The notes below the pieces were generated by a model. The model searched no databases. It saw only the letters and a list, made by a program, of their open reading frames with translations, and was not told the DNA's origin. DNA of 64,000 bases, taken from Apostichopus japonicus (taxonomy: Eukaryota > Echinodermata > Holothuroidea > Aspidochirotida > Stichopodidae). This document shows positions 46,301 to 57,784 of this stretch, in pieces; positions within the stretch are counted from its first letter, which is position 1; each line of letters opens with the position of its first letter. Made by a program: the position numbers and the translations under genes. The DNA lies in assembly GCF_037975245.1 (NCBI RefSeq), contig NC_092577.1:28388398-28452397 (forward strand), in the 5' to 3' direction.

Positions 46301-49300
46301 ATTATTGTCATCATAAATATGGTCACTCATCACTGAGAGAAAAGAATCGATGTTGGCCTTGGAGTAGTTTCTAGTGAAGTAACCATTCAAGTAGTTCACC
46401 TTCTCAAACTTAGTAAATAAGGATATAGGAAAATGGTCACTGATGTCGGTGATTAGCACCCCAGACAACAAATTAGCGCTTAGATTGGTAATGATGTTAT
46501 CGATTAAAAAAACACACTCATCTTTTACTCGTGTAGGCTTAGTAATACAATGAAGAAAGTTACTTGAGAAAAACATGTTGAGTATATCGGAGGATTTTTC
46601 CATCAATAGATCGATGTTATAGTCAACCATAATATAGCCATGCTTCTTTTCAGCAGTAATTGTATCCATGCTATTATGAATATGATTATTAAACTCCTTC
46701 AGAGAGCCATGGGAAGGTCTGTTAACTATTCCTACAATGACTGGCTTACCACCTAAACAAAGCGGGTCTGTAATTCGATCACTTTCGATTGCTTCATTAA
46801 CAACAAAGATCGCATTGCGCTTCGTAAATTGTACTTTATTAGTAATAAAGAGACATACTCCTCCGCCTGTTTTGTGAGTCCTATGACTTTTCTATACCAA
46901 TGTGAAACCGTAAAAGTGAACAAATGGAGATTAACTCTCTCTGTCCCAGGTTTCCGAGAACCCAAGTACTGTAAACTCATGGTCTAAAAGAGATAGGAAG
47001 TTAGAGATAGGATCAATATTTTTGTTCACTTTTTGCTTACTTTTTTCCTCAAAAATTGAAATGTTTAACCCTACTTTTCTCACAACACAACACTGCGTAT
47101 AATATGTAACTATTCTTGCACAAAATAACACTATTTTCTAAAAAGAAAAAAAAAAGAGTTCAGTTTGATGCAATGACGCTCAGGCGGGGATCCAATAGGG
47201 GAAGGGTCAGGGGGTGGGTTGGGTTGTGGGGGATGCAGAGCTATCCTTTTAACTCAACACGAAATCTTAAAAGTACTTATTAGCACAGCTACCTTACGTA
47301 TGGACCGAAATATATGCCTCAAGTGTAGCTTAAATGTGCATCCTATATGCACCACTTCACGTATATGTATTTTCTCTTCTGTGGGAGCGGGGGGGGGTGG
47401 GCGAGAGGGTGAGAGGGGCTACATTTTATCCGCCCTTGCATATACATATGATCTTTCGTTGCACGCATCTCTAGATCCTAATATCAGGCTCGCTGGGGGT
47501 GACCTTCACCGGAAGGGCCGTGTGGAGGTCCTTCTCTACGGAGAATGGGGGACGATTTGTGACGATGACTGGGACTACCATGACGCTTTTGTTTTCTGTC
47601 GTCAACTTGGTTTCAAAGACGTCGATAAAGTTCGAAGAGATGCCTTCTTCGGGGAAGGAAATGGGCAAATATTTATGGATGGGATTGAGTGCGACGGTAC
47701 AGAGAGGGCTATCACAGACTGCCCGTATACTAGCAACCACAACTGCATCCATTCCGAAGACGCCGGTGTTGTGTGCACTAGTGGTAAGCGTCCAGACTAG
47801 CCTGTTGCAAAGAATTAATCTTACATACATTTATTTAGGGTTTCAGCAGACATGTTTATAGGCAAAGGGTTTCGTTGCGTCGCCAACTTAAGGTTATTGT
47901 GACCAAGCCATGGTTTTCCCTTTTTTCTCCCTGTGTGGAGTGGAGGAGAGGAGGGGGACCTGAAGGAGGTGAACGGGGCAGCGGTACGTGCACCCAACTT
48001 GTGAAAAACCTTCGAAGTGTTCTTGTTTTGTTAATGAAAAATATCTATTTGTTTGTAATTGGAAACCGTGCAGCCCCCTTTTTGTCACATTGACAATGCT
48101 ATGTTTTTTTTTGCAAAAGTTTGAAGTCGATCTTTAATTTCATCTTTCCTTGTTTGAGTTTGGTGGACTGAATTATCAGATTATGTTTTCATATGCCTTA
48201 TCTATACTTCAACGATGGGGCATGCTGCCAGAAGCCATCGTAATACACAGGTTTAAATACAATCACGATAATGTGCATATAAAAATACAGTGTAATTGGC
48301 TAAATATTACGTCATTCCGGTTACTTTTTATGCATGATGCCATTCCGTCTGTAGATTTCGTAGAGTTATGTCCAAGTAACAAAACAATTTCGGTAACATC
48401 TGACGTCATCAAAGCGAGGGTCAATTGGACAGGACCATTCACGGGAAGTAAAGACGTTAGTACAGCATGCAGTCATTCCACTGGGGACTATTATGACGTC
48501 GGAATCACCATGGTAACCTGCTCATTCAGTTCATATGTGCATACTTGGACATGCCCATTCTACATTGCCATTTATCCAACAGGTAAGCCTCACTTTATAC
48601 GCTTTTTAACGAGAGATCCCCAAAAATATCAGGTCACGTGGTATCGCTGCCATTTTGACTCCATTCTACACAACATACAGCACGCATCAGAGTCAAAGTG
48701 GCATTGCGACTGACCAGTTGTGGCAACTGGGACTATGATTAAACATTCCTTACAGATTTAGCTGCCCTCTTGAGATTTGCAACCGTAAGAGGCAAGTGGA
48801 AAAAGTTATGACATTTCTAGTTTCCAGATCTGGGGATAGGGGACGGAGAGTTGTGCTGACGGGGGGAGGGGGATTAAGTTTAGAACCATAGTGTCACAGT
48901 GACGTCATGCTTGGTTTGGTTTGCAGATTATTTTGAGCGACATCCCTTCAGAAAATACTTCTTCAACACTACACATATCCGTTCAATGTCACATGATTAC
49001 GGACAGCATGAACGAGTTCGGAAGATTAATATGGACAGTTCAAGTTGCCGTCGATACATTAACATTTGTATTTAAATAAGTAAGCAATATTCTAAAGTAA
49101 AATTATGTTAAAATGCCTACACGTATATTAATCTCAATAAAATGAAGAAACTTGTGTTAACTTGTCATTTTGACGTAAAAAATGTCAAAACTGCTCATGC
49201 ACTCTGAAGTTTAGCGTTCCCATAGACTATAGAGTTTCGACGACGAATGGAACTAGGTTAACAATAGTGACGTCATATTTGGTTTTCAAGTTCTAAGTTC

Positions 49301-51944
49301 AAACTCTTTGTTAATTGCCCCAGTAGTCAGTATAACAAATGATTTTTCTCCTTTTTTGCTGACTTCAAATTCCATGTGAAAAAAAAACGGTTATATGTAT
49401 GAATGAAAAGATAAACCTTTACCAGTTCGCGCATGCAGGAATTTGCCAAGGGAGAGGCGAACCTGTTGGCAAACTATCAAAGCTGCAGATTCTGCATTGA
49501 AAACTATCTAAGCGTACCGCCACCATGAGTTGGCGCTACGCGCACAAGAAAATTTTGGATGAAAATGCCTCCCAGATCGCTTGCAATGGCACTTCCCAGG
49601 CCTTGTAAGTTGCATCTAAGCTTGAAATTACTAGCGATATCATAAAAACATACACAAAAATGTGCTTCGGGGGGGGGGCGGTTGCCCCCTTCGCTGCCCC
49701 CCCCCCTTGGCTACGCGCCTGCGCGCATGCCACATATGCCCATCACCTTACTGTTTTATATTGGACAGATTATTTCAGCATTAAACAGTTCTGCCCAATG
49801 AATGTCACACAAACCATTGAGAGGGAGACTAACGGGAGTCACATTCAAGTCTTTTGGTCGGATTTCACTCTCGATCAGGGCCGTTATAATACATCAAAGT
49901 CACATGTACCAGGAGATGCTTTCCCATTGGGTGTTACTAGAGTGACGTATACCTACTATGGTAATACAGACTACGTTTACCGTCTGTGTACATTTTATGT
50001 ACATGTCATTGAAGTTAACACCCCGGAATCAACAACGAGGCATGGTAAGTTTTATTTATTTATATATCTACATTTATTTTCTTTTATTTATTATCGAGAG
50101 CAAAAAGACTGCTCACGATAAGCTCATTTTGGAAGAGCCCGCGATTTAAACTGAATGTCATTTAACCGTAAATGCTGATGCAACCAACAATAAATTTATG
50201 AAACAATAAAACAAAATTCTGTGCAGGCGAGCCGTGCATTTCAAAGCAAAGATATAACGGGATTAAACTCCCCCCCCCCCCACCCCTGCTCTTTGAAAAT
50301 AAATTCTTAGGACTACGCTACGACTAGGCTACGCGCCTGCGCGCATGCCACATATGCCCATCACCTTTCTGTTTTATATTGGACAGATTATTTCAGCATT
50401 AAACAGTTCTGCCCAATGAATGTCACACAAACCATTGAGAGGGAGACTAACGGGAGTCACATTCAAGTCTTTTGGTCGGATTTCACTCTCGATCAGGGCC
50501 GTTATAATACATCAAAGTCACATGTACCAGGAGATGCTTTCCCATTGGGTGTTACTAGAGTGACGTATACCTACTATGGTAATACAGACTACGTTTACCG
50601 TCTGTGTACATTTTATGTACATGTCATTGAAGTTAACACCCCGGAATCAACAACGAGGCATGGTAAGTTTTATTTATTTATATATCTACATTTATTTTCT
50701 TTTATTTATTATCGAGAGCAAAAAGACTGCTCACGATAAGCTCATTTTGGAAGAGCCCGCGATTTAAACTGAATGTCATTTAACCGTAAATGCTGATGCA
50801 ACCAACAATAAATTTATGAAACAATAAAACAAAATTCTGTGCAGGCGAGCCGTGCATTTCAAAGCAAAGATATAACGGGATTAAACTCCCCCCCCCCCCA
50901 CCCCTGCTCTTTGAAAATAAATTCTTAGGACAAATACTCTCATTAAAAGGAAAGAATTCTTTTCACAATGAAAACCAAGATAAAACACGTACAGATCCAA
51001 TTAAGAATATGTGCACTCACGAAAGTACATACAATTTCCAAGCTTTCGAAAGTTACTTCTCTGAATTGACGGGAAACCCAAAACAAAAAACACACAAGAT
51101 TACACATACATTCATGCAAACACACTCCGCTTTCACTTTTCCAAATGATGTTTACTTTCAGGTAGTGGAATATTCCTGTCAATACAAGTACTGCCAATGC
51201 TTGATCAAAATAGGTTTTGTATTACAAAAGACATTATGTCTTTAGTTGGGTAAATGGATTCGAAACAAAGACACTTTTCAGTTCAGTGTCATGATGACGT
51301 CACTCACTGTCAACTCGCTGGTCTCACCGTTCACATGGTATGTATAGGTTTGTGGGAGGGGTTAACCTAACACGATAAGGGATAGGGGATATGAAGTAGA
51401 AATAGATCGGGCATGCAGGATCGGGGAAAGGTGATAGAATTGGGTTAGAAAGGTAGGGAGGCCTTTACGATGAAACATGGTTACTCGATGATATATATAA
51501 AGCTTGTATTATTAATTTGATTACATGCAGTTATTACACGACCATAGTGTTTTCATCCTTTCTTTATTCACAGGCACCGGGTTGTGGTTCGCGTCCATCA
51601 TACTATTCACCACCGTGGTATTAGTAACAATAATGTTCATCACCTGGCGGAGATGCAGCTTAAACCACGGAGGTGATCAGACTGCAGAGGATATGTGCTC
51701 AACGATTGTAGCAGACAACAGGCGAGTTGCCACGAGTTTCCAGGACAACCGAACATCTTTCGACGAAGCCGATTTTATGCACGTTCCGATGAAAGCGAGC
51801 TGTGAGGCTCAGAAACCGAGTACTTTCAGTCCGGTACATGTCGAGGAAATGCCGATTTATGAAGAACCCAAGCAGTGTCAGACTCAGCCCAAAGCAGATG
51901 GTCCAACTGCATACCGCTATGAGGCAAGAGTAGATTCCGCGTAA
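43303..51944 (+). CDS. SRCR-HYR-HYR2-HYR2 membrane receptor, copy B
   Basis: Exons are 43303-43387, 47475-47783, 48355-48582, 49769-50044, 50387-50662 and 51574-51944, all phase 1. The product is 514 residues if both HYR2 exons are used, or 422 if one is skipped. The architecture is as in copy A with an extra HYR domain. Changes from copy A in the shared exons are T to I in the signal peptide; D to Y and S to A in SRCR; S to T and F to Y in HYR1; S to T in HYR2; and L to V, K to T, D to E, I to T, V to E and F to S in the helix and tail. It therefore lacks the membrane lysine and the TAYRYV motif of copy A but keeps IYEEP. The optional exon 4 has no donor here. No frame-breaking lesion is visible, so the gene appears intact. 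Confidence 0.82.
44320..47135 (-). pseudogene. CR1/Jockey-type LINE, truncated and frameshifted, in receptor B intron 1
   Basis: Read on the minus strand from 47135 down, I see an endonuclease N-terminus (LSLLDHEFTVLGFSETW), an endonuclease middle (KTGGGVCLFITNKVQF near 46840), an endonuclease C-terminus (FLIDNIITNLSAN, ISDHFPIS at 46190-46669), a linker (VVTDPEENANAFNSFFVDIG), and an RT with CLSTNESAGFDDMKPGII, CGVPQGSVLGPLPFIIYI and ILFADDTSVF (45267-45897), then TFLGVYIDSRLTWNNHI (44977-45192). The 3' end near 44320 has an AAATAAATA-type tail. ORF1 is absent and several frames are needed, so it is dead. RT and endonuclease motifs place it in the CR1/Jockey group. Confidence 0.88.
47475..47783 (+). 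CDS. Receptor B exon 2: SRCR domain
   Basis: 309 nt, phase 1-1. It has three nucleotide differences from copy A: LLDGEW to LLYGEW, ERSITD to ERAITD, and one silent change in a Cys codon. All six cysteines are kept. Confidence 0.9.
48355..48582 (+). CDS. Receptor B exon 3: HYR domain 1
   Basis: 228 nt, phase 1-1. Differences from copy A are VHSWT to VHTWT, IAIFPT to IAIYPT, and one silent change. Confidence 0.8.
48927..49075 (+). pseudogene. Receptor B exon 4 counterpart with lost donor
   Basis: The acceptor TTTGCAG and the open frame (DYFERHPFRKYFFNTTHIRS) are preserved. The copy A donor A|GTAAGG reads A|ATATGG here, so it cannot act as the same internal cassette. Read through, it ends 15 codons later at TAA (49073-49075), the same place as in copy A. 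It may be a terminal exon or skipped. Confidence 0.35.
49436..49721. mobile_element. hAT-like MITE, copy B orthologue of 12048-12331
   Basis: Same ends and the same cgcgcatg target duplications (49428-49435 and 49722-49729). It predates the segmental duplication. The later 618-bp tandem duplication has its left breakpoint within the right terminus of this MITE. Confidence 0.8.
49769..50044 (+). CDS. Receptor B exon 5a: HYR domain 2, first copy
   Basis: 276 nt, phase 1-1, with good acceptor (ATTGGACAG) and donor (G|GTAAGT). Differs from copy A by DFSL to DFTL. Confidence 0.85.
50387..50662 (+). CDS. Receptor B exon 5b: HYR domain 2, second copy
   Basis: Identical to exon 5a with the same splice sites. 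Inclusion keeps the reading frame and adds one HYR domain to the ectodomain. Confidence 0.85.
51574..51944 (+). CDS. Receptor B exon 6: transmembrane helix and tail
   Basis: The helix is FASIILFTTVVLVTIMFITW (Thr where copy A has Lys). The tail keeps MPIYEEPK, but the last motif is TAYRYE, which no longer fits T-x-Y-x-x-V/I. Stop TAA at 51942-51944. It has eight differences from copy A, six of them amino-acid changing. Confidence 0.85.
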
Positions 51945-52190
51945 CCGATACGTGTACCTTATTTACATAACGTTTCCTTCAATCGGTTTCATAATGAAGA
52001 TTACATTATTACAGACTCGCTTAATTTCTCGCTTTTTTTAATTTCTCGCTTAGATACCTCAGAACATTTGACGTACAGATTTATCGAAGAAAACTGACGA
52101 CGCATCTCTTCTGTAAATTAATCTATGTACGCAAAACATGGAGCATAAACATTACAGTGTAAGCCAAATACAAGACACTAGACTGGGGCC

Positions 52191-52397
52191 GTACGTTTTT
52201 TCCTAGGAGCGTTAGGGGCTATTATCATATATAGGCGTATCCAAACCATCGCGCATGCGTGTTACTCATAGACACGTGTTACTCATCGATCGCTGTCATA
52301 CTTTTTACGAGTAACACGCATGCGCGAGGGTCTGGATGCGCCTATATATGATAACTACTCCTTATCCACCTAGGGAAAAAAATTACGCGAGCCGTAC
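52191..52397. repeat. Foldback inverted repeat, copy B
   Basis: Counterpart of 14174-14385 with the same arms. In the core around the spacer the arms pair better here (GCGCATGCGTGTTACTC against GAGTAACACGCATGCGC). Confidence 0.75.
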
Positions 52398-52399
52398 AT

Positions 52400-55300
52400 T
52401 AGCAACTATTCGTGGATTTTATTGGTGTTGAAATGAGGGTTTCTTGATTATATACAGTGTTAAAATACCCACGCTCTGTCATAGACACTATGTAAGCAAC
52501 CAATAAAATGGTGCTTGTACTTGCAAATATTCATGCTGCAGCAGCCTATTCGACGACATTCATTTGGCTAGCTAGGAATGCAGGCCCGTTTGTTTGGTAT
52601 AGGAAGGTGTCGATCACGTTAGGTTAAAACACGATAGGGAAGTGCGCAGAATTTGAAAGGTCGATGGGAGGGAGAATTTTAAGTATCCCCCACCCCTTCA
52701 GACTGATATAAATATCGGAATGAACCTTTATGGAAGAGCGTCCAAAACCCGGACTGAATGAGAAACATTCCCAAACTGAACGTTTTACCCCCACCCCTTC
52801 TTTTTTGCACACGCCACTGAGATAAACATTCATCTCTTCATTGCTAAGTATACGTTTGTTATTTTTCTAGAAAGATTTAATTTCAGTGGTCAAGGGCTTA
52901 AATGGGGGTCCGAAGGGTGATGATGGGGTCCTCCTCGCCCTCTTCAAATTTTGGCATGCAAGATGTGTAGAAAAAAGGATAAATGAAAAGATCGGGTAAT
53001 AGGCTAGTGACCGTACTGAAGGATGCTGAACATACTATCCAGTTCCGATTTAACTAAAGGTCCCATGGTCACGTCCCTCATCGGACTTAACATTGTAAGA
53101 CATATCAGATTTAAAACAAGTGCAATGAATGCAAGAAAATAATCACGGTTCCCCTTAAGATACGCTTTGTGTTTGGTTAATTACCGAAATACCCGAAATA
53201 AGAGGAATTTGATAGATTTCATCTAATGAACTTATAAATAACCAACAAATAATTACTGATCTAAAAGTATTTTGAGGTAACTTTGTTATTGCCATTTCAA
53301 ATCACTCCGCATGTCCCACCGCACATCGAAGTGGTGCTGCCCCTCCGCCGCTTCCCCTCCAGATTGAATCCCCCCACCCCATCTCTATTTGGCTATATTT
53401 CTCTAGTCTAATTTTTATAAGTTGTACACTTGCACCGAAATGTTTTTTTTACCTTAATTTCTTCCCAGCTCAAATTTCACTTAAAGTAAATGAAAGAAAA
53501 ATCATGAAATGTGTAGTAGTTCTCATTTCTGTGTTTGCCAATTACAATAATGTATCGTAATTATTATGTTACAGCATATTTGACGATATGCGGGTGCAAC
53601 AACCTTACTAGCCAATTAATGAGCCGGCTTTGTGCTGGAAGGGGAACTGTTAGCAGCGGGGGGGGGGGGGGAGTAACTACGCTGTCGTTAGTTTGTATAT
53701 CGAAACTTGAGCGGTAACCCAGCAAGGTTCAAGACCAAAGCCAAATGGGTACACACAGGGGTAATTTTAAATGTTGGTAATTTTCTTCAATGCACATGAA
53801 TTATGCGCGCTTTAGAGTGAAATATCTTGCCAAGGATCTTGCATTAGGTCAGTGATTACTCGATAACAACGGTGGAATTATATCGGTGGTTATTACATTA
53901 AAATTCTGAGGTCTTACACCAGTCTGTGAAATCACTGTTATAATATAATACGTGGAAGTTCCCCTTTTCAGACAACTGCATGTGTATACTTATATTGAGA
54001 TTATGCCTTTCATTAGACTATAGTCTGTTATAATTTGACGACAATTAATCGTATGGCAAATACGAAGTAAAACCGAGCGATTATTGAAGGTGTATGAAAA
54101 ATATCAAAACGAAACCTGGAATATTATGGGATGATATAATGCAGCCAACAAAGCTGTAACAAACCGTAATCTTCGGCCTGGTTCCTTTGGGCTGTAACGT
54201 CCATAATTTCTGAGGGACTTTCACATGCATAAAACACAGTGGGTACACATATAGCCTAGCTCCATGGAAGTTTACGTTCTTTTTTTCGGAGGGTCTCGTG
54301 TTGAAATATATATCCTGCATTTTTGTGATGAAGTGAATTAACGAGGATAGATATCTGTCTATCCACAACAACTGTTCGTTCAATTTCTGTAAGTTTCTCT
54401 AATATACCGTAAACTTAAAACACAAGACTTTCCTGTAGTGGCATGGACGAATTTCTGCAAATGAACAGAAAACTGTTGTAGTTTTACAGTAATTTTTAGC
54501 AGTGTCATAAACAATACTAATGTACAGTAATATTAAAAAAATTAACAATATAATGTTATCATAATATATCATTGTACCATGTAATACTATATGAAACAAT
54601 ATTAGTGAGGATGTTTTACATTATATTATATTATATTATATTAAGGTATAATATTATTATATGATACTATGTGAATCGGGTGCATGCTCCATATATAACA
54701 CATGTTTTCAGCCAAAGTCTGGGGGTGTAGCAAACCATTGCTTTAGAGTTGATTAGGATATAGTAATTAGATATAATAATAAATGGCAAGAAAAACTATT
54801 GATTTATAATGTCAAGCTGAACTCTTAGGGGTTTTTTGTGTAGCTTCTTCTTTTGTTGGTCTTCTTAAGTTTCGGTTTTAGTACATTTGTAATACTTGTT
54901 TAAAGCTGGGTAATTTAGTATATCCTTGATGCGTGGTGATAGTTGATCGCGTGCCTGACAGACTTCCGTACCGGATTGAGAGCAAGTGGCTCAGTTCAGT
55001 TAGCAAATAATTTGTGACCTTATTATAGATATATTTGATGTAATGACAGGATGCTTAAGCTGGGATGATGTTAAGTTACTTTTATGGCATAACATAGGAA
55101 TGTGATAGGTGGTTCCCCTACTAGTTGACTGCATGTAGCGTCCTCAAAGTGCACACTTACTGTACCATGACACCTCGTAACTTTTTCAGCTTTACAATTT
55201 ACCTGAAATAGTAACTTATAGATATGACTTGAAAAAGCTTCTTGTCATTTCTCAAAACCAGCTCTACATTAAGACTGATGAATATCATAATTGTTCTGCT

Positions 55301-57357
55301 TAGCTTTTTAGTACTGAAATATCATGACAATATATGCCATTATAGACCATTAGCAGGTTTTATTTAATATCATGAAGTAAATAGTAAATCTGCTTCGACA
55401 ATTGTGTTTTCACGAAACATAAAGCCTTATTCTGCTTTCAGGCAGATGGCCGACTGCGAATAGATTATTTGCTTACATTGAAGCTTGAACTTTTGCAATA
55501 CAGTAACTCAATTACTTTGCCCTATGGTACCCTCCTAAGTTCCAATTGATCTTCAAATTATCAATTACTGTAGAAATGGAATGCATCAAAAAGCTATATA
55601 CAGAATATATACAGAATATATACAAAATATTACATAATATTATTAATATTATAGGGCAACCCAAGTACAATTATAACTAACAAAAAAACTTTATTATAAG
55701 TCGACGAATTTAGAATAACAAAGTAGTGCAAAATTCAGAAACTTAGCCATACCTGTTTGGGAACGTATGGTCAAAGAACTTACATTCTATATCAACAATG
55801 CACGGTAAGTTCATCTACTGCGTTACTTAGATGTGGCAAGGTATTTAACAGTAGAGTACATCACCACCCCACCCGACTAGTCACCTCCCAACCCACCACC
55901 CGGATCCCGTGCAAAATGGATCTTTCGAGAATAAGAGCTTGATCCATTTTAAGAAAATGAATAAACTTTTATAAATCTAGTAGGGTATGGAATTTTCATA
56001 AAATTAAATGTTCTTGTAAGTTGCAAAAGCACCATTCATTATGATACAAAGTAATATAAAATGATAGGGGTCATCTCGGGCCGCTTCCCCTTTCCCCAAC
56101 CAGTCAAACTTGTTCTATACAAAGTGAATGTAGCATCTGGCAATATTTTGAACAGGAGAGGGCACCCGCCCCCAACATGATGTAAGACTATCCATATGAT
56201 ATATTTGGTCCATAAATACTGTGAAACTGAAATTCTTTATCTTCTAAAGATTGATTATTTCCACAAAATGTCGGCACAGGTTTACTGATGCATTGAAATT
56301 TCTTTCAAGAAAGGGCACTTGTAAGCTCACTATCAAACAGCGTGTGTGTCAGTCAGTTTCCTAACAGTGACGTATAGAAGAGAAGAAAAATATACTTACA
56401 GTATTAGCCTATCACTTGTAACCACTTATTAGCCTAACACTTGTTAGCCTATCACAAGCTAGTTCAAGTTAAAGGTATGGTACATAAATTACGAACACTT
56501 CACTTATAATGTGTCTAATGCAACCAGTGTTCAACATGCTAGGCATATACAATACTATAATAGTCATTTGCTAATACATACAGCGGATAAAACATTCAGG
56601 AATGGGGATTCAAAACTGTCATACCGGCCGCACACTGCCCCTGCTGGAATGCGATAGGAGTGGACTAGATGGTCTTTCGTATTCTGGAATATATAATAAG
56701 GGCCTGCTTAGTATGTTAAAGTTTACTTTCTGTCATTCCGTTTAGTGGGAATCAAAACTTATCAGGTTATCTTGAGCACTGATTTTGGGTTTGTAGATGT
56801 TGTGAAAAACGCCAAGTAGAACCTACCAAGTTAAATATTTCGACTAAAAGTATTTTTTTGAATAACATAATGTATATAATTGAATATATAGCTTCCGATA
56901 GATAGGCTGAATTGCCCAATATTGGACATGACTGTAATCAAATTGCCATTCGGGGAAGAAATGGGAAAATTCCCCCCGTTACCATTGTATTCGCTGTAAA
57001 ACTGGATGGAGGGCCAAGCCAAAAATGGGTTCTTATCACCGATAAACAATTGTCATCGAAATGACAGTGTAAAACAGAAAAATAACGAATCTGCAAATTG
57101 GCGGAGAACGTGGGGTGGGTGAGGTGGGTGGAGTTGGAAGGGGGAAGGGTTTGGGGGTTCTCTCCGCTAGATTGCATTAAAAAAAGAAACTTTAAAAGAA
57201 AGAAAGGAAATTCTTAAACGTTTGTCTGTGATCCATACATGTATTGCATTGGGGACGAGACATTGTACCTTATCGACAATTCGAGAAATAATGATACTTA
57301 AATTGCTGTCCACGTCACACCCCTTAATACACTGAACTGGGTGGATAATCATCGTTT
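52400..57357. other. Copy B downstream region, no gene seen
   Basis: Aligned to copy A 14390-19380, AT-rich, with short domain-less ORFs (52624-52833, 53535-53717, 54081-54599, 55757-55942, 56831-57177). The part 56030-56760 is nearly identical to 17990-18720, noticeably more so than neighbouring DNA. Confidence 0.5.
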
Positions 57358-57497
57358 GAGGTGGTATATATATATATATATATATATATACCACCTCATA
57401 TAGAAAGTATATATATGGTATATATATATATATATATATAATTATATATATATATTATATATATATATATATTATATATATATATATAAATATATTC
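57358..57497. repeat. (TA)n tract with a 40-bp perfect palindrome, copy B
   Basis: GAGGTGGTATATA...TATACCACCTC at 57358-57397 is a perfect palindrome. Copy A has GAGGTTGTATATATG and no right arm. More TA repeats follow to 57497. Confidence 0.85.
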
Positions 57498-57784
57498 ACC
57501 AATACTCTTACCATTTAAGGAAGTTAAGGAACTATATATATACATAATCTTACATCCGTCATGATGTGTATACAACTCATCTTTCAGCCAATCATTTCTG
57601 TGTATCATGACTGGAGGCGTGCCAACCATTATTTTACAGAAGACCGTTGTTATCCGACTTATTTATTTCTATAAATTGAGATTTGGGTAGAACATTTTAG
57701 TATACACCATTTGATGTTCCTAAGAGTTGCATTGCTGAAGAAAAACATCCAGGTATGTTTGTATGTATGTGTGTATGGGTGTAC

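Larger units (their letters stand above)
49709..50940. repeat. 618-bp tandem duplication carrying the HYR2 exon
   Basis: Unit 1 (about 49709-50311) and unit 2 (50327-about 50929) are virtually identical, including exon, intron and a C-run of equal length. The junction holds a short filler, ctacgctacgacta, apparently templated from the nearby ggctacgcg. Copy A has one unit. The end coordinate is approximate because unit 2 runs into the normal continuation. Confidence 0.92.
36828..57780 (+). repeat. Segmental duplication, copy B
   Basis: The direct-orientation partner of 1515-19845. It is longer because of a B-only MITE (38103-38753), a LINE body retained here (about 44136-46901) and the 618-bp HYR2 tandem duplication. 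It lacks about 1.02 kb relative to copy A at 37000/37001. Confidence 0.95.
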
